A stretch of DNA of 64,000 nt from Butyrivibrio sp. VCD2006 (GCF_000423925.1 NZ_KE384107.1:75552-139551), one strand, 5' to 3'. Numbered from the stretch's first letter, positions 17,540-27,650 are shown. Notes: generated from the letters alone by a model not told the origin. Translations and numbers: made by a program.

Positions 17540-17568
17540 TTTACTGGTTTACATATATAATTTATAAT
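17540..17568 (+). promoter_or_regulatory. Candidate promoter of agrC
   Basis: TTTACT, 17-bp spacer, TATAAT (17563-17568). It is just downstream of the paired boxes and 37 bp before the agrC start. Confidence 0.5.
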
Positions 17569-17604
17569 CACATCTATAATTGACGTACAAAAAGAGGTAC
17601 TCCT

Positions 17605-18906
17605 ATGCTGGAATATTGTATATTTAACTCACTTTTTACTTCCATTCTTCTTACAACAGGATTGTTTGTGCTTTTTACCCGAAGAATAAAGATCATTAAT
17701 TATCTCTTTTTCTTATGCGTTTCTATAATATCCACATTTTGTTCCACATATAATGATAAAAACTATTTAATCCTTGTCTTTTTAGGCCTTGCTTCAATAT
17801 ACATTGCCTGGGTCACAAAGCAAAAGGAGACAATAATTTCTATTTTTCTTATTTACATAATAGACTGCATATCACTTTACATTGTGATTTATATATTTAA
17901 TAAACTGTTTAATTATTCTGTTCAGGATGTAAATTCAGACCCTTCAATTGCAATTAGAGTAGTCATACCTTCTATTGTTATATCATCCTTGCTTATTCTG
18001 GCACTTAAATATCTGGGCCGGAAGTATTTAACAATGAACATAGACGCTATCAGTAAAAAGGTATTGCTTTTCATTTCTCTGTTGTTTATTTCATGTGCTT
18101 TTCTAATCTATGAAGTATTAATCACATACGGCAGTAATATCCAGTCATCTCACTACGTTCCACTGATTACGCTGATCGTTCTCTTCTTTTTGCTGACAAC
18201 AATCTCAGCCGTTTCAATACTTATCATCACCAAAAAGAATTATGAAAATCAGCAACAGTTAAACAACCTTAGAACTCTGCAGGAATATACCGATAATCTG
18301 GAGGCCACCTATAACTCTCTTCGTTCATTTAAGCATGATTACATCAACATCCTATCCTCTATATCACTTTATATAGACGATAAACGATACGATGAGCTGG
18401 CTGATTTCTTCCACGACAAGATAATGCCAATGAAGGATGAGCTGACACACAAAAACGCTGCACTTGCAAATCTTTCCCGTGTAAAAAATCTGGAGATCAA
18501 AAGTATTCTCTACACCAAGTTTTTGATGGCCATAAACCAAAACATAGACGTAACCATAGATATTGCTGATGAAATAGGAACTCTTAAGATTGATTCAATA
18601 GATCTTACAAGAATTTTAGGAATTTACCTTGATAATGCGATTGAAGCAGCTGTTGAAACAGAGCATCCTGAAGTATGCTTCCATTTAGGAGTTACAAATA
18701 ACAGTACTGTTTTCATTATTTCCAACTCCTATGTTGATCACGGTCTGTCCATATCGCAGATGTCGCAAAAGGACGTATCTTCTAAGGGCAGTGATCATGG
18801 CCTTGGACTGTACAACGTATCAAAAATCCTTAGCAAATATGATAATATCTTCACTGATACCTCCACGCATGAAGGTTCATTTATCCAGCAGCTTCAAATA
18901 GTGTAA
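17605..18906 (+). CDS. agrC: AgrC-type sensor histidine kinase (GHKL)
   Basis: 433 residues. The first 210 or so hold six to seven membrane helices and no long extracellular loop, as in peptide-pheromone receptors AgrC/ComD. A short coiled coil (QQQLNNLRTLQEYTDNLEA) leads to the H-box FKHDYINIL, then the N-box YLDNAIEAA and the G-box SDHGLGLYNV. It should autophosphorylate on binding the AgrD-derived peptide and pass phosphate to the LytTR regulator at 12417. GAGG before the ATG supports the start. It is the only plus-strand gene in the cluster and faces agrB. Confidence 0.9.
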   Translation: MLEYCIFNSLFTSILLTTGLFVLFTRRIKIINYLFFLCVSIISTFCSTYNDKNYLILVFLGLASIYIAWVTKQKETIISIFLIYIIDCISLYIVIYIFNKLFNYSVQDVNSDPSIAIRVVIPSIVISSLLILALKYLGRKYLTMNIDAISKKVLLFISLLFISCAFLIYEVLITYGSNIQSSHYVPLITLIVLFFLLTTISAVSILIITKKNYENQQQLNNLRTLQEYTDNLEATYNSLRSFKHDYINILSSISLYIDDKRYDELADFFHDKIMPMKDELTHKNAALANLSRVKNLEIKSILYTKFLMAINQNIDVTIDIADEIGTLKIDSIDLTRILGIYLDNAIEAAVETEHPEVCFHLGVTNNSTVFIISNSYVDHGLSISQMSQKDVSSKGSDHGLGLYNVSKILSKYDNIFTDTSTHEGSFIQQLQIV

Positions 18907-18913
18907 GATAAGA

Positions 18914-18971
18914 AAAAGCTTCCCACACCACCTTAAAAGCATTTAACTTTTGGCAGTGTGGGAAGTTTTTT
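18914..18971. terminator. Bidirectional terminator between agrC and agrB
   Basis: CTTCCCACAC (18919-18928) pairs with GTGTGGGAAG (18956-18965), with a second AAAAG/CTTTT helix inside. T-runs flank both sides, so it serves both convergent genes. Confidence 0.85.
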
Positions 18972-19522
18972 CATTTATTTAAAAAGGGCAGAATTGTAAG
19001 TGATTCAAGTGTCGCTCCAACAACAGCACATTTTCCATATGGATTCGGAACTATAAAAAACAGTACTGCCGCAATGCAGACAACTATTATGCTCTCCCAT
19101 TTTCTGATAATCTTATAGCGCTCTGTTGTGGGCATATTATCCGTAACCTGAGGGGAAAACATATCGTTCAATATAATATCAGCTATTATCATCAGAATAT
19201 ATATGCTATCGGGAATGTCTACATAATGTACCAGCATTCCCCCTGATATTATGGTAAACGCCGAGAGAACCGCACATCCAATAGCGCTCTTTAGGTGGAA
19301 GCCCCCGGCAAATGTACGCAGTACCATGAAGGCCACAAAGCAAATTATTGATTCATCAAAATTTCCGATAAGCTTACAAAGTATAAATACTGCGATCAGA
19401 ATAAAGTATCGTGATATTGTTCTCTCTATCATATACTCTATCTTGATACAATCCTCTTCCGATCTTTGGTATATTGAATTCAAGAAATTTGTGATCTTCC
19501 TGGATATTCGTTTTGCAATCAT
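18971..19522 (-). CDS. agrB: AgrB-type pheromone-processing membrane protease
   Basis: 183 residues, five to six hydrophobic segments. The AgrB catalytic pair is present in RTFAGGFHLKSAIGC: His near residue 76 and Cys near 83, with the conserved GG-H-S-C spacing. AgrB cuts the AgrD C-terminal tail and forms the thiolactone, so its expected substrate is the peptide at 17248. Unlike the usual agrBD pair, it is not next to agrD but is the last gene of the lanE-lanT2-lanM2-lanT1 operon, 15 bp after lanT1. Confidence 0.9.
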   Translation of the reverse strand: MIAKRISRKITNFLNSIYQRSEEDCIKIEYMIERTISRYFILIAVFILCKLIGNFDESIICFVAFMVLRTFAGGFHLKSAIGCAVLSAFTIISGGMLVHYVDIPDSIYILMIIADIILNDMFSPQVTDNMPTTERYKIIRKWESIIVVCIAAVLFFIVPNPYGKCAVVGATLESLTILPFLNK

Positions 19523-19537
19523 TATATGTCTGTTCCT

Positions 19538-21667
19538 TTATGCACTTTTTTTGTTAGCCTGATACAACTTAGAGTATATTCCTCCCTGTTCCATCAGTTC
19601 ATCATGGCTACCAATTTCCCTTATCCTGCCATGATCCAGCACTACTATCTTATCCGCATCTATAACGGTTGACAACCTGTGTGCTATTACTATTCTTGTG
19701 CAATCCTTCTCTCCAAGATAATCGCTTATCTTTCTCTCATTTTCATAGTCAAGAGCACTTGTAGCTTCATCGAGGACTATCAGATTATTATCATGCACAA
19801 TAGCTCTTGCCAGTGCTATTCTCTGCCTCTGTCCGCCGGACAAATTCATACCCATATCGGAAACCATCGTGTTGTATTTCATGGGCATCTGCTCAATCTC
19901 TCCGCGGATCTGAGCAACCTCTGCTGCCTGCTTGACCTCATCGAGTCCAAGATTTTCCTGACTCATCCTGATGTTCTCATAAATACTCTGGTTGAACAGC
20001 ACCATATCCTGAGGGACAACACCGATCTGCTTTCTTAGCTCGTTCTTGTTTATATCCTTTATGCTGACTCCGTCATAGAGAATATCTCCCTTTTGCGGCT
20101 CATATAGTCCAAGAATGATCTTCGCCAGCGTACTTTTTCCTGAACCTGAGGTGCCGACTATAGCCACCTTTTCGCCCTTCTTTATATGAAGGTCAATATC
20201 TGAGAGCACCTCCTCAGAGTTCTGAGTATATGCGAAGGAAACATGATTTATATCAAGATCACCTGATACCTTCACAGTTACAGGCTTCTCGGGATTCTTC
20301 TCATCCTCTGCATCAATTATGTCATGCAGTCTCTCCATGTAGGCTCCTGCAACAACAAAGTCGTTCCAGAAATTATAAAGCGATATACCGGTGGAGAAAA
20401 AGCTTCCTGCCAGTGAATAAATGGCCATGCTTTCACCAAGTGTCATCTTTCCCTTCGTCGATATATAAATACCAAGTCCCAGTAAAAACAGAGGCGCAAT
20501 GTTTTGAACAAAGGACAGGACAGATGTATATAGGTTAATTACACAGTTTTTTCTTCTAAATGACTGAAGACACTTATCATAAGCCTTTTTCCAGGTATTC
20601 CATGTCTCTGTCTCCATTCCTGCTGTCTTGATTGTGAACATAGAATATACTGTCTCAACCTGGACTGTCTGAAGAATGGTGTTTTTCATCATTTCATCCT
20701 GATTTACTTCAGTGATCAGAGTTTTCATCGCCATGATAAACACTCCTGAAACCAGGAATATCACACCTGCAACAACGGAGATTGTCACTGATTTCATAAG
20801 CATATAGGCGAAGATAAATACCAGAACTCCGGCCTGCATCACAGTATGTATGAATTGTTCTGACAGAAGATCCCTGATATTTCTTACGCTGTACATCCTA
20901 AAAAGAATATCTCCGGGGGCCCTTCCTTCAAAATACTTATAAGGAAGCCTTAGAATCTTGGAAAACACTGACTTTGATAAATGAAAATCTGCGTCAATCT
21001 GCAAAATTATCAGCTTTCTGCCGCGCAAATAATTTACCAGTCCAAGAAGTCCCGCAAGTACCATAACGATTCCGCCACTGATGTTAGTACTTTCAGAATC
21101 AATAATCTTCTGGATCATAATAGGTACGCTCATCTGTAATCCATAGACAACAAGCGACATAATGAATATCTTAAACAGCAGCATCTTATTCTTTTTAAGC
21201 TGCTCAGTTACTATGCTCCAGTTATTCACCTTATCGGTGATAGGCTCAAACTCCTCCGTAGGCATGATAACCATGACAACTCCGGAATAGCTCTTTTCCA
21301 TTGTCTCGCGGTCCACCTTCCTTCTTCCAAAGGCAGGATCCACAATACTAGCCATTCCATCATTTATTTTTTCAAGGACAACAAAATGCTCATTATCCCA
21401 GAAGATAATTGCAGGCAACGGCAGCTTTTTCAAAGCATCCAGCCCCGCCTCGTATATCTTTGTGTTCATGCCTCGCTCTTCGAGATAGCCTGCTATGTAT
21501 GACAGCTTCAGACCGTCACGTCCTGCCTCAAGCTTTTCCCTGATCCTGGATATGCTTTCCCTGCTTTTATAGTAATTCAAGATCATGGTAGCACAGCATA
21601 ATCCACACTCTGTCTGTTGCATCTGCTCCACATAAGGAACATATCTTCTATGCGTCATGTTTCCCAT
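19538..21667 (-). CDS. lanT1: Peptidase-containing lanthipeptide exporter LanT1
   Basis: 709 residues. N-terminal C39 protease (catalytic Cys in QTECGLCC near 21, His in HFVVLEK, Asp in VDPAFG), a six-helix ABC membrane domain, and an ATPase with GTSGSGKST (near 506), LSGGQRQRIALARA (near 607) and VLDEATSALD. It should cut the precursor leader after the GG or GA site and export the core. TGAGG before ATG 21667 supports the start. It is a close relative of LanT2; each follows or precedes LanM2. Confidence 0.93.
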   Translation of the reverse strand: MGNMTHRRYVPYVEQMQQTECGLCCATMILNYYKSRESISRIREKLEAGRDGLKLSYIAGYLEERGMNTKIYEAGLDALKKLPLPAIIFWDNEHFVVLEKINDGMASIVDPAFGRRKVDRETMEKSYSGVVMVIMPTEEFEPITDKVNNWSIVTEQLKKNKMLLFKIFIMSLVVYGLQMSVPIMIQKIIDSESTNISGGIVMVLAGLLGLVNYLRGRKLIILQIDADFHLSKSVFSKILRLPYKYFEGRAPGDILFRMYSVRNIRDLLSEQFIHTVMQAGVLVFIFAYMLMKSVTISVVAGVIFLVSGVFIMAMKTLITEVNQDEMMKNTILQTVQVETVYSMFTIKTAGMETETWNTWKKAYDKCLQSFRRKNCVINLYTSVLSFVQNIAPLFLLGLGIYISTKGKMTLGESMAIYSLAGSFFSTGISLYNFWNDFVVAGAYMERLHDIIDAEDEKNPEKPVTVKVSGDLDINHVSFAYTQNSEEVLSDIDLHIKKGEKVAIVGTSGSGKSTLAKIILGLYEPQKGDILYDGVSIKDINKNELRKQIGVVPQDMVLFNQSIYENIRMSQENLGLDEVKQAAEVAQIRGEIEQMPMKYNTMVSDMGMNLSGGQRQRIALARAIVHDNNLIVLDEATSALDYENERKISDYLGEKDCTRIVIAHRLSTVIDADKIVVLDHGRIREIGSHDELMEQGGIYSKLYQANKKSA

Positions 21668-21729
21668 ATTTCCTCACATTCATATTATTTGTTATAGTGA
21701 GCGGCAAATTTCTTGGCGCTTACTAAAGC

Positions 21730-24501
21730 TCAAACTATTTCAAGTGACAATACTAAAGGCAGACCCTTCGTTATCTGCCTAAGAAGTCCATAGCCGATTC
21801 CCGGCATTCCAAGCATAAATGACATAGACCTCTTAAGCTGCGGTATTCCATATACTGCGCCTTCCCTTTTTAGCTGCTGCTCCTCTTCCACAAAGAGCGT
21901 TCTGCACAGAGAAAGTAATTTCCTGTCACCAATGTTTTTGGCTATTGTGCTTAGCGCATCAAGATTACCGACTCTCCCATGACATAAGCTGTCATTAAAA
22001 GTACCCCTGGTATAAATGTTTAAATCCAAAATGATCTTATGTATAACTTCCCTATATCTGCTGCGGAACAGATTTTTCTCCATAAAATAGCTTCTCGCAA
22101 GCAGTATCCCCGGAGCTCCGTGGCACCAGAATGAACAGCAATTCTTCTGATCATCCCTCAGATCCAGCCAGTTTCTTTGGTGTTTATTGAAAAATTCATC
22201 CTCCAGCTGCTCCATCTTTTCCGCATATTTCAGATACTTAACTTTTTTGGTCGCTTCAAAGGCTTTTGTAAATGCATATTGATAACCTGCATAACCATGC
22301 GAAAAGCCTGTCCAGAGAGTCTTATTTTTTTTGACGCTTCTGTTAAGGTGACTTGTGTATCTCTCTATCATCAACAGTAACTTGTCGCTTTTTTCATACT
22401 TATATATATTGGAAAGAACTATTATTGCCCCTGACACGCCCGATATCACATCAAAATTGTTCTCACAGGTCACATCATACTCATAAATCATGTCCAGAGC
22501 TTTCTGATATTTCTGAAAATACATGGCGTTTCCGGTCATTCTATAAAGGTTGAAATAAAGATAGATGTATCCGAAAAATCCCCCAAACACCGACGATGAA
22601 AGTGCTGCCTTCTCCAATGGAGCGATTTCCTCCATACCTGCCAGAGCAGCCTCCGCAAACATCATGTCCTCATCATCTTTTGTGAAAAGCGCATAGGCAA
22701 ATAGAAAAAGAATGAGACCAAGTCCGTCGTACAGCGTATATGAGATTACTCCGATATGAGGATTCTCGCCCACGTTAGCATCCATAAAGGTGCACGCTGT
22801 CTTTTCCGAATTCCAGACTGCACTGCATTTTATATCTTTTGCTATATCCCTTATCAGATTTGCCCTGCTGCCACTTTCTGTAACCCTTTCAGGCTGCAAA
22901 ACGTCATCCTTCATAAGCTCTTTACCGGCAATCCTTACCCCGTTATGTATAAAGGATAGCTGCCTTTTCTTATCTTCAGGGCTAAGCTCATTTACGTTTC
23001 TGGTTATTTTTTCATATATAGACTCTTCAAAGTAATCCTTCTCAACCAACGCATTTCCCGAATACAGAGCCTTGTCATCGAATTTCGCATAGAAATACGG
23101 GACATCGCAATTTGCCATCTGTTTGATTTCCGAATCACTCTGGTTACACTTTGTGGGACTTATTATCTCAAGGAGCCCACGGACCTTATCGTCCGATACG
23201 CAATACTTAGGATGGAGCGAAGCCTTTATGAATCTGGCATATACAAAGGTTCCCCTAAGAATTTGCCTGTAAATTCCTCCTCCAAAGTACCCGGGAAGAA
23301 TTGTTATGAGGTACTCCTTTTTTTCCATAAGTACTTCATATGCTTCATCAAATCCCTTCTCTATATCTTCAAGATAATCCGAATAACGCACCTCTTCGCC
23401 ATTTAGTCTAAGTGTGCCCGGCATCTCCTCTGTAACAAAATACTTTTCTTCGTAGTGAATATTGGTGGTTCCTTTATCTTCCAGCACCAGGCACTTAAGT
23501 CTGTTTGATTTCTGGCCTGCAGTCGCACCAAGACCACTCATATCTATATCAAGCTTGTTGCCTGCAAATACGCAGGGCAAAAGATTTGAAGTAAAAACAG
23601 TATGCTCGAATTCCTTGTAAACGTTATATATAAGGCTTCCTTCCTGAGTGTTATCTTTTTTCCTCGGTGCATATGTCAAGGACTCAAGATCCACAAATAT
23701 CGGATATTCCCCATGCGGAATTATATTCTCAGCGTGTATATCCGTAGTGTCCAGAATATAGAACAGCGCCATAGATCTTCCAATCCTGCGATAGTAGCTC
23801 CTTACCTCTTCTACCGTTCTGCACTCTTTAGACTCAATAAATTCCTGGAAGCCATATCCATCTCTAAGTACCAGCCCCGGATTTATCAGTTTGTAACCAA
23901 AGAGCCATTCATTAAGCAATTTGCTAAGACTTACAAATGCATTTTCCGGGTGCATATCCCTTGGCTTAAAGACCAGTTTTTTATCCTTATCAAATGTGAG
24001 AATCGCTACTGTTCTTCCGCCGTTATGAGTATCGCCTTCCCCAAAGTCGATACTCTTTATATTCATGACTTCAACCCCAAATGTATTTCTTATCTCATAC
24101 CTGCATTCAAGGAGTGCAGCTCCTATCTCCCGTATGTTTTTTGCAATACTTTTTACTTTTTTCTCAAGTCTTTTATATAAAACCGGATATTTTCGATATA
24201 TCATGTCAGGATCATTTGCGATGCTTTCACAAAACTCTTCATATTCCTGACCACTTCTATTAAGCTCATATATCAAAATCCTGGCAGAATACTCCATAAG
24301 GTTTTCCTTGGCATATCGCAGGATATCCTTCCTTATATCAGTAATAAGGGGTATTTTGATTTCGTTCTCAATCTTGTCCAATGTGTCTTCTAATTCAAGT
24401 AAAATAGGATTATAAAACTCATCAAACACCCCTTCATTACCCAGTTGTACTGTCAGCGGATCTGACCTGAGACTTTTAAATATACCCATTTCATTCCCCA
24501 T
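21730..24501 (-). CDS. lanM2: Class II lanthipeptide synthetase LanM2
   Basis: 923 residues, about 100 shorter than LanM1 and clearly diverged from it. Dehydratase residues are visible in DTHNGGRTVA, FKPRDMHPENA, DIHAENIIPHG (near 253), VDLESL and RQILRGTFVY. Cyclase zinc ligands are in WCHGAPG (near 792) and LCHGRVGN (near 838), with FSHGYAG. AGAAGG precedes the ATG. Two-peptide systems generally use one LanM per peptide, so LanM1 and LanM2 probably split the alpha and beta precursors. Confidence 0.93.
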   Translation of the reverse strand: MGNEMGIFKSLRSDPLTVQLGNEGVFDEFYNPILLELEDTLDKIENEIKIPLITDIRKDILRYAKENLMEYSARILIYELNRSGQEYEEFCESIANDPDMIYRKYPVLYKRLEKKVKSIAKNIREIGAALLECRYEIRNTFGVEVMNIKSIDFGEGDTHNGGRTVAILTFDKDKKLVFKPRDMHPENAFVSLSKLLNEWLFGYKLINPGLVLRDGYGFQEFIESKECRTVEEVRSYYRRIGRSMALFYILDTTDIHAENIIPHGEYPIFVDLESLTYAPRKKDNTQEGSLIYNVYKEFEHTVFTSNLLPCVFAGNKLDIDMSGLGATAGQKSNRLKCLVLEDKGTTNIHYEEKYFVTEEMPGTLRLNGEEVRYSDYLEDIEKGFDEAYEVLMEKKEYLITILPGYFGGGIYRQILRGTFVYARFIKASLHPKYCVSDDKVRGLLEIISPTKCNQSDSEIKQMANCDVPYFYAKFDDKALYSGNALVEKDYFEESIYEKITRNVNELSPEDKKRQLSFIHNGVRIAGKELMKDDVLQPERVTESGSRANLIRDIAKDIKCSAVWNSEKTACTFMDANVGENPHIGVISYTLYDGLGLILFLFAYALFTKDDEDMMFAEAALAGMEEIAPLEKAALSSSVFGGFFGYIYLYFNLYRMTGNAMYFQKYQKALDMIYEYDVTCENNFDVISGVSGAIIVLSNIYKYEKSDKLLLMIERYTSHLNRSVKKNKTLWTGFSHGYAGYQYAFTKAFEATKKVKYLKYAEKMEQLEDEFFNKHQRNWLDLRDDQKNCCSFWCHGAPGILLARSYFMEKNLFRSRYREVIHKIILDLNIYTRGTFNDSLCHGRVGNLDALSTIAKNIGDRKLLSLCRTLFVEEEQQLKREGAVYGIPQLKRSMSFMLGMPGIGYGLLRQITKGLPLVLSLEIV

Positions 24502-24512
24502 TAAGACCTTCT

Positions 24513-24695
24513 CTAAAAATTAAGATGCAACATTTTTAGAATATTCTTGGTTTCCCTAAGCTTTACGTCATATTCGGTATCCCATATTTGTTTGGAAGTG
24601 TAATATCCGGTTGCAGCAATCTTATCCACTTCCTCAAAGGACATCTCCCTAACCCCATCGATTTTTCCCAAATCAATTGTCTTGCCTTTACGCAT
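24513..24695 (-). CDS. Cys-free leader-like peptide between lanT2 and lanM2
   Basis: 60 residues, MRKGKTIDLGKIDGVREMSF then EEVDKIAATGYY and a charged tail ending NILKMLHLNF. The segment EMSFEEVDKIAATGYY aligns without gaps to ELTEQDMEALAGAGWY of the alpha precursor: acidic -8, hydrophobic -7 and -4, Gly then aromatic pair. The GA/GG cleavage residues are replaced by AT and there is no Cys, so it cannot form lanthionines. ATG 24695 overlaps the lanT2 stop by 8 bp and has GAGGAAGAGG upstream; a longer start at 24713 is possible. Function unknown; a leader mimic acting on LanM2 or LanT2 is one idea. Confidence 0.7.
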   Translation of the reverse strand: MRKGKTIDLGKIDGVREMSFEEVDKIAATGYYTSKQIWDTEYDVKLRETKNILKMLHLNF

Positions 24696-26847
24696 ACATC
24701 CTCTTCCTCTCATTTTTGCTGTTATACAGTTCCGTATAATACCCGTTCCTCCTCAAAAGTTCGTCGTGTGTTCCCTCTTCAACAATCTCGCCGTTATCAA
24801 GCACTATGATCCTGTCCGCATCCTTAATAGTTGAAAGTCTGTGGGCAACAACCACCTGTGTACATCCATTTCCTGCAAAGAAATCAGATATCCTCTTTTC
24901 ATTTAAGTTATCAAGCGAGCTTGTTGCTTCATCCAGAATCATAAACTTATTCTTAGATACAATAGCTCTGGCAAGGGCTATCCTTTGCCTCTGTCCACCT
25001 GACAGGTTCATTCCCATATTTGAAACCACGGTGTGGTACTTCATTGGCATTGCATCTATCTCATCATGAATCTGGGCAATTTTCGCCGCATGTATTACTT
25101 CATCCAGCGAAATATCCTCATTGTTCATCCTTATATTCTCAAGGATGGATTTATTGAAAAGGTATATATCCTGAGGAACAATACTTATGCTCCTTCTGTA
25201 TTCAACCTTCTTCACCTTCTTAAGATTCAGATCGTTCACCAGAATCTCACCATCACTGGGATTGTATAAGCCCATCATCAGCTTTATCAGACTGCTCTTT
25301 CCGGAGCCTGATTTTCCGACAATTGCCACCTTTTCTCCCTGCTCGATTTTCAGGTTTATATTCTTTAAAACAGGCGGTGTGCTCTTGGAGTAAGCCATGG
25401 TCACATTCCTGAATTCTATGGTGTTAACCTCATTTATAGAAAGACCTGTCTGAATATCCTTCTCTTCTTCAGCGTTCAAAATATCATTTACTCTGTCCAG
25501 ATATGAATTGGCGATGGTAAAATCATTCCACATGTGGAACAATGAAACCGCTGAAGCAAAAAACGTTGTAGACAGTGAATAGCAGGCAACTGCCTGACCT
25601 AATGTCATACTGCCGGCTTTTATCAGATTAAGTCCCACCCACAATACCAGAAAGGGGCCTACTACCTGAAACAAAGTAAGTACTGTTGAATAAGTATTAA
25701 ATATCTTATTCTTTACCTGAAAAGCTCTCATACCTCTGCAGTACTTGCTGAGCCAGTTTGAAAAAAACTGCTGCTCAATTCCCGCAGTTTTTATATTAAA
25801 AATCGACTGTACGGTTTCCACCTGAAGAGTCTGAAGCTTTGTGTTCTCTACTATCTGAATCTGGTTTGCCTCAATGATCTTTTTTCTCATAAATACGATA
25901 AACAAACCGTTTAACACGAAAATAAATAATGAAGTAAGTGCAAGATACACTGAGTGAATCGCCATGTAGGCCATGATCACTACAATGAATCCGCATTGAA
26001 TAATGCCATTCATTACATTGTCAGATAGAAGCTCCCTAATTACCGGCAGGCAATTCAGCCTAAAGAGCAGATCTCCGTTAGTTCTTCTCTCAAAAAACTG
26101 ATACGGAAGTCTTAGCATTCTTTCAAAGGTGCTCTCAGTCAGATGTCTATCGATTTCAACCTGCAATCTTATCTGGCTCTGTTTTCTTATGAATGTAGTA
26201 ATGGCAAATACCATTCCCACCGCGACTACCAACATAAGATAACTATCCAGGCTCTTCATCTCATAGCTTCCTGCACTATTATCAAAGATCTTCTGCACAA
26301 TCACAGAAAGAAGCAGCTGTAAGCCATATGATACAAGTGATATCAATGTCGTTATATAGAACAGTTTTTTCTTTAAAACCGTTTCTTTTAGCATATTATT
26401 CCACTTATGATCCTTCTTCTTTAAAGGAACAAATTCCTCAGTCGGAACCAGAATCATGACTACGTTGGAGTACCCATCAGCGAAGTCATCATAGCTAAGC
26501 GGAAGTCTTCCTGTGGCAGGATCGACTATAGTGATCTTTTTATCAGTAATTTTTTCAAGCACTACATAATGCTGATTGTTCCAGAATAATATCGCCGGAA
26601 GAGGAAGTTTTTTAAGTCCGCTGATTCCGCAAGAGAATACTTTGGATGAAAACTTTCTGTTTTGAGCATATGTATACATCTGAGATAATTTCAGCCCATC
26701 ACGTCCTACATCGATCTGCTCGCGGATCTCTGTCAGCGTTTCCTGGCTCTTGTAATACTGGAGTACCATCGCCAGGCAGCAGAGACCACATTCAGCCTGC
26801 TGCATCTGCTCTATGTAAGGCACTTTGGACAAATGTGTTTTTGCCAA
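24688..26847 (-). CDS. lanT2: Peptidase-containing lanthipeptide exporter LanT2
   Basis: 719 residues from a TTG start with AAGGAGGAGAAG upstream. C39 protease with Cys in QAECGLCC, His in HYVVLEK and Asp in VDPATG; ABC membrane domain; ATPase with GKSGSGKSS (near 509), LSGGQRQRIALARA (near 614) and ILDEATSSLD. Strongly similar to LanT1 along its length. Known two-peptide loci usually carry one LanT, so a second copy suggests separate transport of the alpha and beta peptides or of the extra precursors. Confidence 0.92.
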   Translation of the reverse strand: MAKTHLSKVPYIEQMQQAECGLCCLAMVLQYYKSQETLTEIREQIDVGRDGLKLSQMYTYAQNRKFSSKVFSCGISGLKKLPLPAILFWNNQHYVVLEKITDKKITIVDPATGRLPLSYDDFADGYSNVVMILVPTEEFVPLKKKDHKWNNMLKETVLKKKLFYITTLISLVSYGLQLLLSVIVQKIFDNSAGSYEMKSLDSYLMLVVAVGMVFAITTFIRKQSQIRLQVEIDRHLTESTFERMLRLPYQFFERRTNGDLLFRLNCLPVIRELLSDNVMNGIIQCGFIVVIMAYMAIHSVYLALTSLFIFVLNGLFIVFMRKKIIEANQIQIVENTKLQTLQVETVQSIFNIKTAGIEQQFFSNWLSKYCRGMRAFQVKNKIFNTYSTVLTLFQVVGPFLVLWVGLNLIKAGSMTLGQAVACYSLSTTFFASAVSLFHMWNDFTIANSYLDRVNDILNAEEEKDIQTGLSINEVNTIEFRNVTMAYSKSTPPVLKNINLKIEQGEKVAIVGKSGSGKSSLIKLMMGLYNPSDGEILVNDLNLKKVKKVEYRRSISIVPQDIYLFNKSILENIRMNNEDISLDEVIHAAKIAQIHDEIDAMPMKYHTVVSNMGMNLSGGQRQRIALARAIVSKNKFMILDEATSSLDNLNEKRISDFFAGNGCTQVVVAHRLSTIKDADRIIVLDNGEIVEEGTHDELLRRNGYYTELYNSKNERKRMYA

Positions 26848-26859
26848 AACTTCTCCTCC

Positions 26860-27585
26860 TTATAAATCCTTCTTTTCAATGATTCCAACTGCTGCTACGG
26901 AAAATATAATACCTGTTATCACAAACACCAGAACATTTCTGGTGCTCCAATCCTGATACATAAGAAACTGATCAGCCACACAAAAGATCACATATTCCAG
27001 AACAGATCCCAGTATTGTTATCTTTTGAGATATCATCTGAAGAATTCCGGGCATTACCCAAAACAACACAATACTGTATATAAAAGGTGTGATCGTATTT
27101 GGCTGCAGACAGGTAATCATTATCGCGATAGCCCCGATTGCAAATCCATATAGCATGTACACCAGGATTTCATCGCCAATAGTTGTAAAAAGTGATGCAA
27201 AAGTCCATGGCTGCTTGCAGATGACAAGTGCAACATCATACAGGATTCCGCCGAAGAATCCGATTATCATATTGATAAGAACAAGACTGATTATCTTAGC
27301 TACAATAATCTGGCTTCTACTGCTCCTTGATGTAAACAAAAAGGTTTCAGTTCTTAGGTCAAACTCCTCGCCAAGACTCTTAGCTGCCAAAAACATAAGA
27401 AGAATACTTGCAAAGTTTCCATAGAAGGCAATGACGTTATGGGTTCCGAAGCTATCCGGAAATTTGTATGCGCCATATACCATACCGCCGCCCATGACAA
27501 GCACCATCAACAAGCCAGCCATAAACTCTTTCTTTTTGAGTAATTTAAATAATTCCAATGCTGTAATACTAATTATTCTCTTCAT
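26860..27585 (-). CDS. lanE: ABC-2 type permease, LanE/LanG-like immunity exporter subunit
   Basis: 241 residues with about six membrane helices and a charged start MKRIISITALELFKLLKKKE, typical of bacitracin/lantibiotic immunity permeases. The expected ATPase partner is LanF at 13251, because no other ATPase of that class is present. It is the first gene of the lanT2-lanM2-lanT1-agrB operon, so self-protection would be made ahead of export and modification genes. GGAG abuts the ATG. Confidence 0.82.
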   Translation of the reverse strand: MKRIISITALELFKLLKKKEFMAGLLMVLVMGGGMVYGAYKFPDSFGTHNVIAFYGNFASILLMFLAAKSLGEEFDLRTETFLFTSRSSRSQIIVAKIISLVLINMIIGFFGGILYDVALVICKQPWTFASLFTTIGDEILVYMLYGFAIGAIAIMITCLQPNTITPFIYSIVLFWVMPGILQMISQKITILGSVLEYVIFCVADQFLMYQDWSTRNVLVFVITGIIFSVAAVGIIEKKDL

Positions 27586-27614
27586 CTCCGTGCGTCTCCT
27601 TTCGCGTTAGTAAA

Positions 27615-27620
27615 ATTATA
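27615..27620 (-). promoter_or_regulatory. Candidate -10 box of the lanE operon
   Basis: Minus-strand TATAAT without a good -35 hexamer, 33 bp from the paired boxes at 27653-27679. Confidence 0.45.
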
Positions 27621-27650
27621 AGTGCTAATGGCGGCTGCATATGTTTTGCT

